Shown piece after piece: positions 1-8,200 of a DNA stretch of 11,631 bases. Made by a program: the position numbers and the translations under genes. The notes under the pieces are model-generated. The model saw nothing but the letters and a program-made list of their open reading frames with translations, did no database searches and was not told the DNA's origin. The DNA lies in NCBI GenBank assembly GCA_900548705.1, contig URLF01000079.1, forward strand, positions 1-11,631, in the 5' to 3' direction. The stretch's first letter is position 1. Each line of letters starts with the position of its first letter. This DNA is from an uncultured Porphyromonadaceae bacterium (GTDB lineage: Bacteria; Bacteroidota; Bacteroidia; Bacteroidales; Muribaculaceae).

Positions 1-4
1 AATC

Positions 5-102
5 GGGAGGGGGCGGTGGCGGGAGCGCGGCACAGCACCGGGGTGTCTGAGCCCGGAGGGCGAGTTCCCGGTGCGCCGCGTGGAGCCACCATGCTCCCTC
101 CC
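5..102. repeat. Large nested imperfect inverted repeat (possible structured RNA or dispersed element)
   Basis: Nearly the whole stretch folds on itself. Bases 5-13 pair with 94-102 (one G-T), 15-20 (GGTGGC) with 85-90 (GCCACC), 26-31 (CGCGGC) with 75-80 (GCCGCG), and 35-42 (GCACCGGG) with 67-74 (CCCGGTGC). A small GCCC/GGGC hairpin (51-61) sits at the tip. That makes about 29 pairs, interrupted only by small loops. The stretch is very GC-rich compared with the flanking sequence, and neither end has a T-run, so it is not an ordinary intrinsic terminator. An open frame runs through it (16-228), but its composition is not protein-like. I do not recognise the family. The pairing is read directly from the sequence; any function is unknown. 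Confidence 0.6.
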
Positions 103-131
103 ATAGATTTTCACGCGCCTTTGGCCTTTTG

Positions 132-156
132 GTTCTTTTGGGCCTGCCAAAAGAAC
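132..156. repeat. Short perfect palindrome, 10-bp arms and 5-nt loop
   Basis: GTTCTTTTGG (132-141) is the exact reverse complement of CCAAAAGAAC (147-156), with GCCTG between them. No T-run follows on either strand, so a classical terminator is unlikely. It lies in the 3' region of the leftward udp gene. The right arm is also the core of the tandem direct repeats that begin at 144, so the palindrome and the repeats are parts of one element. From memory, similar arm-loop-arm sequences are scattered between genes in Bacteroidetes genomes; I could not check this. Confidence 0.6.
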
Positions 157-202
157 GGAAGCAACACTGCCAAAAGAACGGAAGCAATAAGAACGAAAGC
201 AA
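144..202. repeat. Tandem 21-bp direct repeats, two perfect copies and a degenerate third
   Basis: Bases 144-164 and 167-187 are identical over 21 bp (CTGCCAAAAGAACGG followed by AAGCAA) and are separated by only two bases, giving a 23-bp period. A shorter, degenerate third copy (AAGAACGAAAGCAA) occupies 189-202 and ends three bases before the udp stop codon. With so few copies and almost no spacer, this is not a CRISPR array. It may have grown by slippage next to the palindrome at 132-156. Confidence 0.8.
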
Positions 203-205
203 ACC

Positions 206-1081
206 TCAGATACGCTCAAGCACCGTAGATATAAGATCACGTATTGCAGTCTTATAATTCGGAGTCACATCATGACGCATACGGTTGGCAATAATCGAGC
301 ATACCGTCATAGCGCGGTGTCCCATAAGCCGTCCGAGACCCTGCAGAGGAGCCGATTCCATCTCATAGTTGGTCACCTTGCGGTCATTGAACCTGAATTC
401 CTCGATGCTCTGGTTAAGCCCCGGATTTGCAAGCGGCAGACGAAGCTCACGCCCCTGCGGGCCGTAGAATCCGACAGCCGAGATCGTGTTGCCGCGCACC
501 ATATCATCCTGACCGATCTGATCGACAAGCGACTTGTCGGCATCCACGACATAAGGCTTCGCCCAGAGAGGATTCCAGGCGGTATGATCACAGAACGCTT
601 TTTCGAATTCAAGGTCAGCCACCTCATTGCGCCCGGCGTAATAGTTGAGAACACCGTCGAAACCGATAGCTTTCTCGGCGATTACCGGAGTACCGACAAT
701 CAGTTCAGGCTGGAGAGCGCCGGAAGTACCGATGCGCACCATCGTCAGCTGGCGGTGAGTGTCCTTGACCTCGCGGGTGGCGAAATCGATGTTGGCCAGT
801 GCGTCAAGCTCATTGATGACGATATCGATATTGTCAGGGCCGATACCGTGGCTGAGACACATGATAGGTTTACCCTTGTAAGTACCACCGATAGTATGGA
901 ACTCGCGTGAGGAAACCTCGAAATCCCGGGTGTCGAAATGCTCGGCGACGATATTGACGCGGGCAGGGTCTCCGACGAGAATGATGCGGTCGGTCAGCTG
1001 ATCGGGACGCAGGTGGAGGTGAAAGACTGAGCCATCCTGATTGATGATAAGCTCCGATGGAGCGATGATTTTCTTTTCCAT
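206..1081 (-). CDS. udp: Uridine phosphorylase (nucleoside phosphorylase family)
   Basis: Cytoplasmic enzyme of pyrimidine salvage: uridine + phosphate gives uracil + ribose 1-phosphate. The 291-residue product shows the nucleoside phosphorylase landmarks in order. These are the phosphate-binding GDPAR (37-41), HGIGPDNID (78-86), RIGTSGAL (116-123; phosphate and ribose contacts) and the ribose-binding NYEMES (238-243). The length is somewhat above that of E. coli Udp, as in Bacteroidetes homologues. The ATG at 1081 gives a natural N-terminus with no signal peptide. The gene lies 111 nt downstream of dprA on the same strand, so it could be read from the thioesterase-dprA promoter or from a weak one in the AT-rich gap. 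The stop codon abuts the tandem repeats at 144-202. Related enzymes in gut Bacteroides also cleave nucleoside-analogue drugs. The family is certain; preference for uridine over purine nucleosides is inferred from the EMES context. Confidence 0.9.
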   Translation of the reverse strand: MEKKIIAPSELIINQDGSVFHLHLRPDQLTDRIILVGDPARVNIVAEHFDTRDFEVSSREFHTIGGTYKGKPIMCLSHGIGPDNIDIVINELDALANIDFATREVKDTHRQLTMVRIGTSGALQPELIVGTPVIAEKAIGFDGVLNYYAGRNEVADLEFEKAFCDHTAWNPLWAKPYVVDADKSLVDQIGQDDMVRGNTISAVGFYGPQGRELRLPLANPGLNQSIEEFRFNDRKVTNYEMESAPLQGLGRLMGHRAMTVCSIIANRMRHDVTPNYKTAIRDLISTVLERI

Positions 1082-1117
1082 GGTCTATGTATGGGTTTGT
1101 GGTTGCTTATTTATATC

Positions 1118-1131
1118 TATATAATTATATA
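1118..1131. promoter_or_regulatory. AT-only 14-bp perfect palindrome upstream of udp
   Basis: TATATAATTATATA (1118-1131) equals its own reverse complement. It sits 36 bp before the udp start codon, in an AT-rich patch between two GC-rich genes. It could be an operator or an easily melted promoter region for udp. On the leftward strand the nearest -7-like match is poor (ATTATTTG, complement of 1147-1154). AT-only palindromes arise readily by chance, so support is weak. Confidence 0.3.
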
Positions 1132-1192
1132 TATGTGTGAAGTCTACAAATAATATAAAACGGGAAGCGGCCTGTTTGTTTACCCGGGAATG

Positions 1193-2305
1193 TCAGGCAA
1201 GCCGGTAACGCGAACCGGGTAACGCCATGACCACACCGTCCATCTCCAGCTCCATCAGCATCCCCATGAGTCTTCCGACCGGAATACCGGTATGGGCGCA
1301 AAGGGGGTTGATTTGCCCCTCGCCATTCGTGGTCAGGTAATCGACAATCATCTGTTCCTCGGGGGAGAAACTCCTGAACAGCTCCTGTTGAGCCCCCTCC
1401 ACAGGACGGCCTGACCACCCCATAGTGTCCATTATATCATCAGCACTCCCGCACAACACCGCAATCTGACGACGTATCAGACGGTTGCATCCTCCACTGT
1501 AATGGTCACTGGTGCGTCCCGGCAGAGCGAACACCTCGCGGTCATACTCCCGTGCGAGACGGGCCGTGTGGAGCGCTCCCCCATGGTCGGCGGCAGACTC
1601 CGCGACAACAAGGCAGTCGACCATCCCCGCCACAATCCTGTTCCTGGCCAGGAAATTGCCCCGGAAAGGACGGGTGTTGCTCGGGTAATCTGTCAACACC
1701 ATCCCCCCGCCGAGCGCCATGCGGGCGGCATCGTTGCGGTTCTCGGCCGGATACATCATATCAAGCCCGTGGGCAACGATTCCTGCGGTAGGGACTCCGG
1801 CGGCCATCGCACGGCGGTGGGCGGTTACATCACAGCCAAGCGCGAGACCGCTGACAATCAGCAACCCCTCAAGCCGCTCCGCCAGATCATCGACCAGTTT
1901 GTTGATGAAATTCACTCCGTAATGGGTCGCATTGCGTGTGCCGACAATCCCCACCACATGCCGCGCGTTGAGGTCACAATCCCCCCTCACGTAAAGCAAC
2001 AACGGGGCATCCTCACATTCCAGCAGCCTGCGGGGAAATTCCTCCCCGGTGAAATAAAGGCATCTGACAGAGTTGGCGGAGACAAACCTCACCTCCTCCC
2101 TTGCCCGGACCAGCAGCTCCTCCCTCATTCCATCCTTGAAATGACGGCTTCCAAGCCCGGTGAGGCGTTCAATCTCCCTCAGGTCAAGCCTGAAAAAAGC
2201 CTCCTCGGAGCCAAGCGCGTCCAACAGGTGGCGCGCCGCCCCGACAGTCATCCCCTTTATCCGGGAAAACGCAATCCGGTATGTCAGGAGTTCGGCTTCG
2301 GTCAT
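1193..2305 (-). CDS. dprA: DNA-processing protein DprA (RecA/SSB-associated, transformation)
   Basis: DprA/Smf binds single-stranded DNA entering during natural transformation and helps load RecA. It is also kept in many bacteria not known to be competent. The product has an N-terminal helical region (about 1-75) and then the Rossmann-like DprA core. Visible core motifs are GIVGTRNATHYG, VSGLALGCDVTAHRRAM, the RNRIVAG segment, and FALPG followed by GGCNRLI. A C-terminal winged-helix-like domain follows the core. The start chosen is the ATG at 2305, whose ATGA overlaps the stop of the upstream thioesterase and gives a 370-residue protein beginning MTEAELLTYRIAF. An in-frame ATG at 2329 would add eight residues (MSPTRPEG) unlike DprA N-termini and would enlarge the overlap to 28 nt. 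Translational coupling to the thioesterase is likely. Family call is firm; a competence role in this organism is not shown. Confidence 0.93.
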   Translation of the reverse strand: MTEAELLTYRIAFSRIKGMTVGAARHLLDALGSEEAFFRLDLREIERLTGLGSRHFKDGMREELLVRAREEVRFVSANSVRCLYFTGEEFPRRLLECEDAPLLLYVRGDCDLNARHVVGIVGTRNATHYGVNFINKLVDDLAERLEGLLIVSGLALGCDVTAHRRAMAAGVPTAGIVAHGLDMMYPAENRNDAARMALGGGMVLTDYPSNTRPFRGNFLARNRIVAGMVDCLVVAESAADHGGALHTARLAREYDREVFALPGRTSDHYSGGCNRLIRRQIAVLCGSADDIMDTMGWSGRPVEGAQQELFRSFSPEEQMIVDYLTTNGEGQINPLCAHTGIPVGRLMGMLMELEMDGVVMALPGSRYRLA

Positions 2306-2745
2306 ACCTTCTGGTCGGGTGGGAGACAATCGGCAAACGCAGCCGCGAGCTGATCCCCGCGCGAAAGACGGCCATTCTCAAGGGCGACGATGCTCACCAG
2401 GGCCTTCACCACCTGTTTGCCACGGGCGTTGAAGATGTCCTGATGGAAAACAAACCGCGCCCCTCTGCGCTCCAGCCAGAGACAGCTGGTCATGGTCTCG
2501 GCCAGACGCAGCGGGGTCAGATAGGAAATCTCTATCTTGCTGACCACCGGGTCAATCCCCTGACGTTGCATGTCGCGGAAAGAGACCCCGCGTTCCTGAC
2601 AGAACTCATGGCGGGTATGCTCCAGGTAGTGGAGATAGTTGGCGTTGTTGACTATCCCTTGGGAATCAACTTCGTAGTCCCTGACTTTCAGGGGCATCCG
2701 GTAGATGTACGGATCCTTTCGGCTATCTTTGTTGTCGGTTTCCAT
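2302..2745 (-). CDS. Acyl-CoA thioesterase, hotdog fold (4HBT/YbgC-FadM type)
   Basis: A 147-residue cytoplasmic hotdog-fold protein that probably hydrolyses acyl-CoA thioesters. The family signature is near the N-terminus: RDYEVDSQGIVNNANYLHYL (22-41). Asp27 sits at the usual catalytic position of the D-x-x-G-x-V-N-N-A-x-Y motif, next to the long central helix. Length is normal for the YbgC/FadM branch. It is first in a leftward block, and its stop codon overlaps the dprA start as ATGA. A good -7 element lies 27 nt upstream. The acyl substrate cannot be told from the sequence. Pairing with dprA is, as far as I recall, common in Bacteroidales and may reflect shared transcription more than shared function. 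Confidence 0.85.
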   Translation of the reverse strand: METDNKDSRKDPYIYRMPLKVRDYEVDSQGIVNNANYLHYLEHTRHEFCQERGVSFRDMQRQGIDPVVSKIEISYLTPLRLAETMTSCLWLERRGARFVFHQDIFNARGKQVVKALVSIVALENGRLSRGDQLAAAFADCLPPDQKV

Positions 2746-2772
2746 TACGGGCTGTTATGATGTAACAAGATT

Positions 2773-2780
2773 CAAAGTTA
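2773..2780 (-). promoter_or_regulatory. Bacteroidetes -7 element for the thioesterase-dprA transcript
   Basis: On the leftward strand this reads TAACTTTG, an exact TAnnTTTG match, 27 nt before the thioesterase ATG. No clear TTTG is found at the expected -33 spacing. Position in the divergent gap supports it. Confidence 0.55.
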
Positions 2781-2821
2781 ACCATTTTATTCGGGATTAC
2801 GCCACAGTTCATCCCGTTTTT

Positions 2822-2853
2822 TTTGTGCATCTCGCCGCAAACAGCTATCTTTG
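2822..2853 (+). promoter_or_regulatory. Bacteroidetes promoter for the M3 peptidase gene
   Basis: A -33 TTTG (2822-2825) and a -7 TATCTTTG (2846-2853) are separated by 20 nt, which matches the Bacteroides sigma-ABfr promoter pattern closely. The expected start near 2860 leaves a leader of only about 15-20 nt before the ATG at 2877. No Shine-Dalgarno sequence is visible, as is normal in this phylum. Confidence 0.75.
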
Positions 2854-2876
2854 CATAAAACTACAAGCTTTCTGAG

Positions 2877-5024
2877 ATGAAGAAACTTCTTACCGCACTA
2901 ACAGTTACATTAAGCCTAATGTCACCAATGACCTCACAGGCACAGCCTGCTCCGGGCGCCGTGTTCGCCGACCAATTCAACACCGTCCACTCGACGGCCC
3001 CCTTCTCGAAAATATCCAACGCCGATTATGAGCCCGCCATCGACCGTGGCATCGAGAAGGCCAAAGCCGAGATTGAGGCAATCGCCAACAACCCCGAAGC
3101 ACCCACATTCGAGAACACCATCGTGGCCCTTGACCGTTCAGGCCAGGACCTCAACCGTGTCCTCAACGTTTTCTTCCCCATCCTCTCGGCCGATGCCGAC
3201 GACGAACTGATGGAGATTTCAATGCGTGTCACCCCCAAACTCTCCGACTACTCCACCTCCATCATCCTCAACGAGAACCTCTGGAAACGAATCAAGTCGG
3301 TCTATGACAACCGCCAGACTCTCAACCTCACTCCCGAGCAGCAGATGCTTCTCGACGAGACTTACAACAACTTCGCCCTCTCCGGAGCCAACCTCCAGGG
3401 TGAGGACCGCGAGAAATTCCGTCAGATTTCATCGGAGCTTTCCGAACTGACCACCATCTTCGGCCAGAATGTGTTGAAAGAACTCAACACTTACGAAATC
3501 TGGCTTACTGCCGACGACCTCGCCGGGCTCCCCAAGGGTATCGTCGACGAGGCCGCCCAGATGGCTGCCGCCAAGGGGCGTGACGGTGAATTCCTCTTCA
3601 CCCTCGCCCAGCCCACCTATATGGCATTCATGAAATACTCTGACCGCGCCGACCTGCGCGAGAAGTTCTACCGCCTTTATACCGGACGCAACACCTCAGG
3701 TGAATACAACAACCTGCCGGTGCTGACCAAAATCGCGGCCCTGCGTCTCCAACTGGCCAACCTCCTGGGAAGCAAGACCTACGCCGAGCATTCGCTCAAG
3801 CGCACCATGGCCCGCACTCCGGAGAATGTCTACAAGCTCCTTGACCAGCTGCGCGACGCATACCGTCCCGCCCTCGACAAGGAGATGGCCGAACTGACCG
3901 CTTTCGCCTCCAAGACCGAGGGGAAACCGGTGGAAATCAACGCGTGGGATTACAGCTACTACGCCAACAAGCTCAAGAACGAGCGTTACTCATACGACGA
4001 AGAGCAACTGCGCCCCTATTTCGAGCTTGACAACGTAATCGACGGCGTATTCGGCCTTGCCACCAAGCTCTACGGCCTGAAATTCACCCCCAACGACTCC
4101 ATCGAGGTCTACCATCCCGACGTGAAGGCGTTCGATGTGACAGGCGAGAACGGAGAGTTCATCGGTGTCATCTACACAGACTTCTTCCCCCGCGACACCA
4201 AGCGCCCCGGAGCCTGGATGACCGGTTTCTCCGACCAGTGGATTGACGGCGAGGGTGTCGACCATCGCCCCCTGGTGTCAATCGTGATGAACTTCACCAA
4301 GCCCACCGCCGACAAGCCTTCGCTGCTCACCCCCTATGAGGTCGAGACCTTCCTCCATGAGTTCGGCCACGCCCTCCACGGCCTGCTGACCCGATGCAAC
4401 TACTCATCACTCTCGGGCACAAACGTCTACCGCGACTTCGTGGAACTCCCCTCACAGTTCAACGAGAACTACCTGACCGAAAAGGAATTCCTCGACTCCT
4501 TCGCCAAGAACTACCAGACCGGTGAGCCGTTGCCCCAGGAGATGGTCGACAAAATCGTGGCCTCCTCACAGTTCGGCGCGGCATACTCCTGCATGCGCCA
4601 GCTCTCATTCGGATATGTCGATATGGCATGGCATTCACTCTCCGACACCACCGCCGTCGCCGACCCCGTGGCATTCGAACGTGCCGCTATGGAGCAGGTG
4701 CGCATCTTCCCCAACGTTGACGGCTCGGTAACCTCACCCCAGTTCAGCCATATCTTCGCCGGAGGATACGCCGCCGGATATTATTCCTACAAGTGGGCCG
4801 AAGTCCTCGACGCCGACGCCTTCGCCCATTTCAAGGAAAACGGCATCTTTGACCGCAAGACAGCCGACTCATTCCGCCACAACATCCTTGAGAAAGGTGG
4901 CACAGAGGCTCCCGACGTGATTTACAAACGTTTCCGTGGTCAGGATCCCACAATTGACGCCCTCCTCATCCGCGACGGCATCAAGACTCCCGACGCTCCC
5001 GCGTCACTTCTCAAAAAAGACTGA
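2877..5024 (+). CDS. dcp: Exported M3-family zinc metallopeptidase (peptidyl-dipeptidase Dcp type)
   Basis: Dcp-type M3 peptidases remove C-terminal dipeptides from oligopeptides. This 715-residue protein starts with a signal peptide: MKKLL, a hydrophobic stretch, then a likely cut after TSQA (22/23). There is no lipobox cysteine, so a periplasmic location is expected. A long helical region precedes the catalytic part. The zinc motif HEFGH is at 494-498 (ligands His494 and His498, catalytic Glu495), and the third ligand is Glu523 in FVELPSQ. Further on, HIFAGGYAAGYYSYKWAEV carries the conserved His and Tyr residues that bind substrate in M3 enzymes. Length is typical. It has its own promoter and a strong terminator at 5060-5107, so it is probably monocistronic. 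Oligopeptidase A-like specificity is a less likely alternative. Confidence 0.93.
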   Translation: MKKLLTALTVTLSLMSPMTSQAQPAPGAVFADQFNTVHSTAPFSKISNADYEPAIDRGIEKAKAEIEAIANNPEAPTFENTIVALDRSGQDLNRVLNVFFPILSADADDELMEISMRVTPKLSDYSTSIILNENLWKRIKSVYDNRQTLNLTPEQQMLLDETYNNFALSGANLQGEDREKFRQISSELSELTTIFGQNVLKELNTYEIWLTADDLAGLPKGIVDEAAQMAAAKGRDGEFLFTLAQPTYMAFMKYSDRADLREKFYRLYTGRNTSGEYNNLPVLTKIAALRLQLANLLGSKTYAEHSLKRTMARTPENVYKLLDQLRDAYRPALDKEMAELTAFASKTEGKPVEINAWDYSYYANKLKNERYSYDEEQLRPYFELDNVIDGVFGLATKLYGLKFTPNDSIEVYHPDVKAFDVTGENGEFIGVIYTDFFPRDTKRPGAWMTGFSDQWIDGEGVDHRPLVSIVMNFTKPTADKPSLLTPYEVETFLHEFGHALHGLLTRCNYSSLSGTNVYRDFVELPSQFNENYLTEKEFLDSFAKNYQTGEPLPQEMVDKIVASSQFGAAYSCMRQLSFGYVDMAWHSLSDTTAVADPVAFERAAMEQVRIFPNVDGSVTSPQFSHIFAGGYAAGYYSYKWAEVLDADAFAHFKENGIFDRKTADSFRHNILEKGGTEAPDVIYKRFRGQDPTIDALLIRDGIKTPDAPASLLKKD

Positions 5025-5059
5025 ATTCGGCCCAATTAGGCTGATTCCCACCCCACAGG

Positions 5060-5107
5060 CCGGTGTGTCAAAATTCATTTCTGTTGACACACCGGTCTAT
5101 CCTTTTT
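5060..5107 (+). terminator. Intrinsic terminator after the M3 peptidase gene
   Basis: A perfect 12-bp inverted repeat (CCGGTGTGTCAA at 5060-5071, complement at 5084-5095) encloses a 12-nt loop. It is followed by TCTATCC and a six-T run ending at 5107. The stop codon is 36 nt upstream. Confidence 0.88.
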
Positions 5108-5163
5108 TCAAAATTATGTTATTAAACATATATGATTTTAGGAGTTTTTTAGAAAAATTTTGC

Positions 5164-5171
5164 CAACTTTG
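5164..5171 (+). promoter_or_regulatory. Candidate -7 element for the amylase gene
   Basis: CAACTTTG matches TAnnTTTG at all but the first base and sits in an AT-rich stretch after the terminator. No convincing -33 TTTG is seen; only T-rich sequence occupies that position. If correct, the amylase mRNA has an untranslated leader of about 100 nt. The rest of the 5025-5274 gap holds only the terminator and the hairpin at 5187-5204. Confidence 0.4.
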
Positions 5172-5186
5172 CGCCAAATTTAGTCA

Positions 5187-5204
5187 TCGCCTGTGTTAAG
5201 GCGA
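5187..5204 (+). other. Small hairpin in the amylase mRNA leader
   Basis: TCGCCT (5187-5192) pairs perfectly with AGGCGA (5199-5204) around a GTGTTA loop. It lies about 15 nt after the inferred -7 element, near the 5' end of the transcript and 70 nt before the start codon. No T-run follows, so it is not a terminator. It could stabilise the mRNA or be chance. Confidence 0.35.
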
Positions 5205-5274
5205 CCTTCTCTAAGATTATATAATATCTACTTACATTATCTCAACCTATTAATCTATTAACCATCCTCAGAAA

Positions 5275-8200
5275 ATGAGAAAGTTAACACAATGGCTCAT
5301 TATGGCACTTGCTATGTTGATAGCGATGCCGTCGATGGCCGAGACTTTCGTAGGGGGTCGAACAGACTTCCGCGATGAGACTATCTACTTCGCTATGACG
5401 ACCCGTTTCTATGACGGAGATCCCCAGAACAATGTCTGCACCTGGGACAAGCAGGAGCAGCAAATCAAGACAAATGACCCCGCTTGGCGTGGCGACTTCG
5501 CCGGACTGATCGAGAAACTTGATTACATCAAGGCTCTCGGTTTCACCGCTATCTGGATTACCCCCGTCGTGCAGAATGGTTCAGGTATTGACTACCACGG
5601 CTATCACGCCATGGACCTCTCGAAAGTCGACCTCCGTTATGAGAGCCGCAAAGAATGGGGTTCGGCCAAGGATGTGAAATTCCAGGACCTCATCGATGCC
5701 GCCCATGCCAAAGGCATCAAAATCGTCCTTGACGTGGTGCTTCAGCACACCGGCAACTTCGGTGAGGCAAAACTCAACCCCCTCTTCACTCGCAACCAGA
5801 ACATCCGCAACCAGGCCAACATCGAGTTCTGCATGATTCCCGATGACAAGCTTGGCGGCGCAAGCTACTGGAAGCTCCCCAACGCAGGAGACCGCACCCA
5901 ATACAGCGAGCGTTGGAAATATTTCAAGAATCCCCAGTACGAGCCCAACAACTACTACCACCACTACGGCACCGGCTGGAACTGGGACCTTCCCAACCGC
6001 TGGTGGGGACAGATCGCCGGAGACTGCGTTGACCTCAACACCGAGAACAACGCCGTTGCCGAATATGTGGTTGAATGCTACGGCAAATTCATCGAAATGG
6101 GTGTTGACGCGTTCCGTATCGACACATCCGGCCACATCTCCCCGCTGACCTTCAACAAGCAGTTCATCCCCCAGTTCCAGGCTCTCGGCGAGAAATACAA
6201 GAACAAGCGTCTCAACCAGGCTCCTTTCTATATGTTCGGCGAGGTTTGCCAGCGCTTCCAGGGAAGTGTGGTCTATCGCAGCCAGCCCAACCTCTCAAGC
6301 TACTTCTACACCTGGAAATCCGACCAGGCTCTCCTCGACGAGTTCAACGGCGACCCCGCATGGTGGAGTCAGCAGAACCTCCCCGAAGGCCATGATACCC
6401 CCGTCGGCCCGATGGCTGTCTGCGAGAAGGACACCAAGGACAAGCCCCGCTCAAACAACGCGTGGATGGTGAACGGCGCATGGCACGAACCTGACTATTC
6501 CCAGGCTTCTGGCTTCAACGTGATTGACTTCCCCGTGCATTACAGCTACAAGAACGTAGGGGAAATCCAGCAATACTTCCAGCAGGACAACTACTACAAT
6601 GACGCTTCTTACAATGTCGTTTATGTGGACTCCCATGACTACGGCCCCGGCCCCAACGACGGCATCCGTTTCAACGGCGGCACCGCACAGTGGGCCGAGA
6701 ACCTCTCCTGGATGTTCACCTTCCGCGGCATCCCCTGCCTCTACTACGGTTCAGAGGTTGAATTCCAGGCCGGCAAGGTAATCGACGACGGCATGGGTAC
6801 CCCCCTCATCAACACCGGCCGCGCATACTTCGGCCACTACCTCGAAGGTAACGTGACCGCCACCGACTTCGCCCAGTTCACCGCAGATGGCCAGGTTGCC
6901 GCAACCCTCAAGGGTGACCTTGCCCACCACATCCAGCAGCTCAACAAAATCCGCGCTGCCGTCCCCGCTCTCCGCAAGGGCCAGTACACCTACGACGGTT
7001 GCTCCGCAAACGGCGGATGGGCCTTCAAGCGTGCTTATAAGGATGAGTCATACGCTCTGGTTGCCGTAAACGGCGGCGCCACATTCACCAATGTCCCCGC
7101 AGGTACATATACCGACATCGTGACCGGCAAGACCTATCAGGGTGGCGGCACAATCACCGTTGACGCTCCCCAAACCCAGGGCCAGCTCCGCGTGCTCGTC
7201 AAAGACTGGACAGGCGGCAAGGTTGTCGAGGATGGCAAGTTCATCTATACAACCTCTCCCGTGGCCCAGGGTGGCAATCCTCAGGTATCAGACCCCGGAA
7301 CCACCACATACTACACCAAGGAAGACGCTATTGACGAGACCGCAGGCGTTCTCTTCACCCCTGCCGGCGGCACATTCAAGACCGAGACCCTTTCTGTATC
7401 CGCTACCCTGACCGAGGGCGCGGTATCCGGATGGTATCAGGTGGCCGGTCAGCAGAAGGTCAACCTCACCAAGGGCAACACCTCCAACTTCACCGTAGGC
7501 GCAGGCATGAGCTATGGCGAGTCTGTTTCAGTAAGCTGGGGCGCGACCGCAGCTGACGGAACCGCTTACGACGGCACCGTCACCTACAAGAAAGTTGACC
7601 CCAACGCCGTAATCACAATCTATGTCACCGGAAAGAATGGCGCCGACATCTCCGGCACCAACCTTTACGCATGGACCTCTTCGGCACCAGATGTTCTCGG
7701 TGAATGGCCCGGAAAGTCACTTACGGAGACCGTCAACGTGGATGGCCGTAACTTCTATTACGCGACCATCGATGATGCCGAATCTGTCAGCATCATCTTC
7801 AACCGTAACGGCGCACAGTCCGGCGACATAGAGGGCATCACCGAAGACACCTACTTTGAATATGACGGGCAGTCCAGCGCCACCAAGATTGATGTCCAGG
7901 TTGTGAAGTCTCCCGTTGTCAAGTTCTCCCCCAACGGCGGCACATTCGTTGACAATGTAAGCGTTACCGCCACCGCATCCAACGCCACCTCGGCCTGGTA
8001 CAAGATCGGCAACGGCCAGCAGATCAACATCAACGGCTCCGCCAACTTCTCGCTCGGCGCAGGCATGGCTATCGGTGAAAGCGTGACCGTCTACTGGAGC
8101 GCATCCAACGCCACCGAGACCAAGACCGGCAGCGTGACCTTCAAGAAAATCGAAGAGCAGGTTCAGCCCGAAGGCCTCACCGTCTACTACGACAACTCCA

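Noticed and set aside
144..202. Possible CRISPR array
   Set aside because: There are only two exact copies, 2 bp apart, with no unique spacers and no cas genes nearby.
16..228. Rightward 70-codon open frame over the left-end repeats
   Set aside because: It lies on the inverted and direct repeats, its composition is Gly/Arg/Pro-rich and then low-complexity, and it overlaps the end of udp on the other strand. No domain is recognisable.
1502..2353. Long rightward open frame opposite dprA, and similar antisense frames opposite udp, the amylase, spt and nfnA
   Set aside because: These are mirror frames caused by C/G-ending codon bias. They lack domains, promoters and natural starts, and the opposite strand encodes clear conserved proteins.
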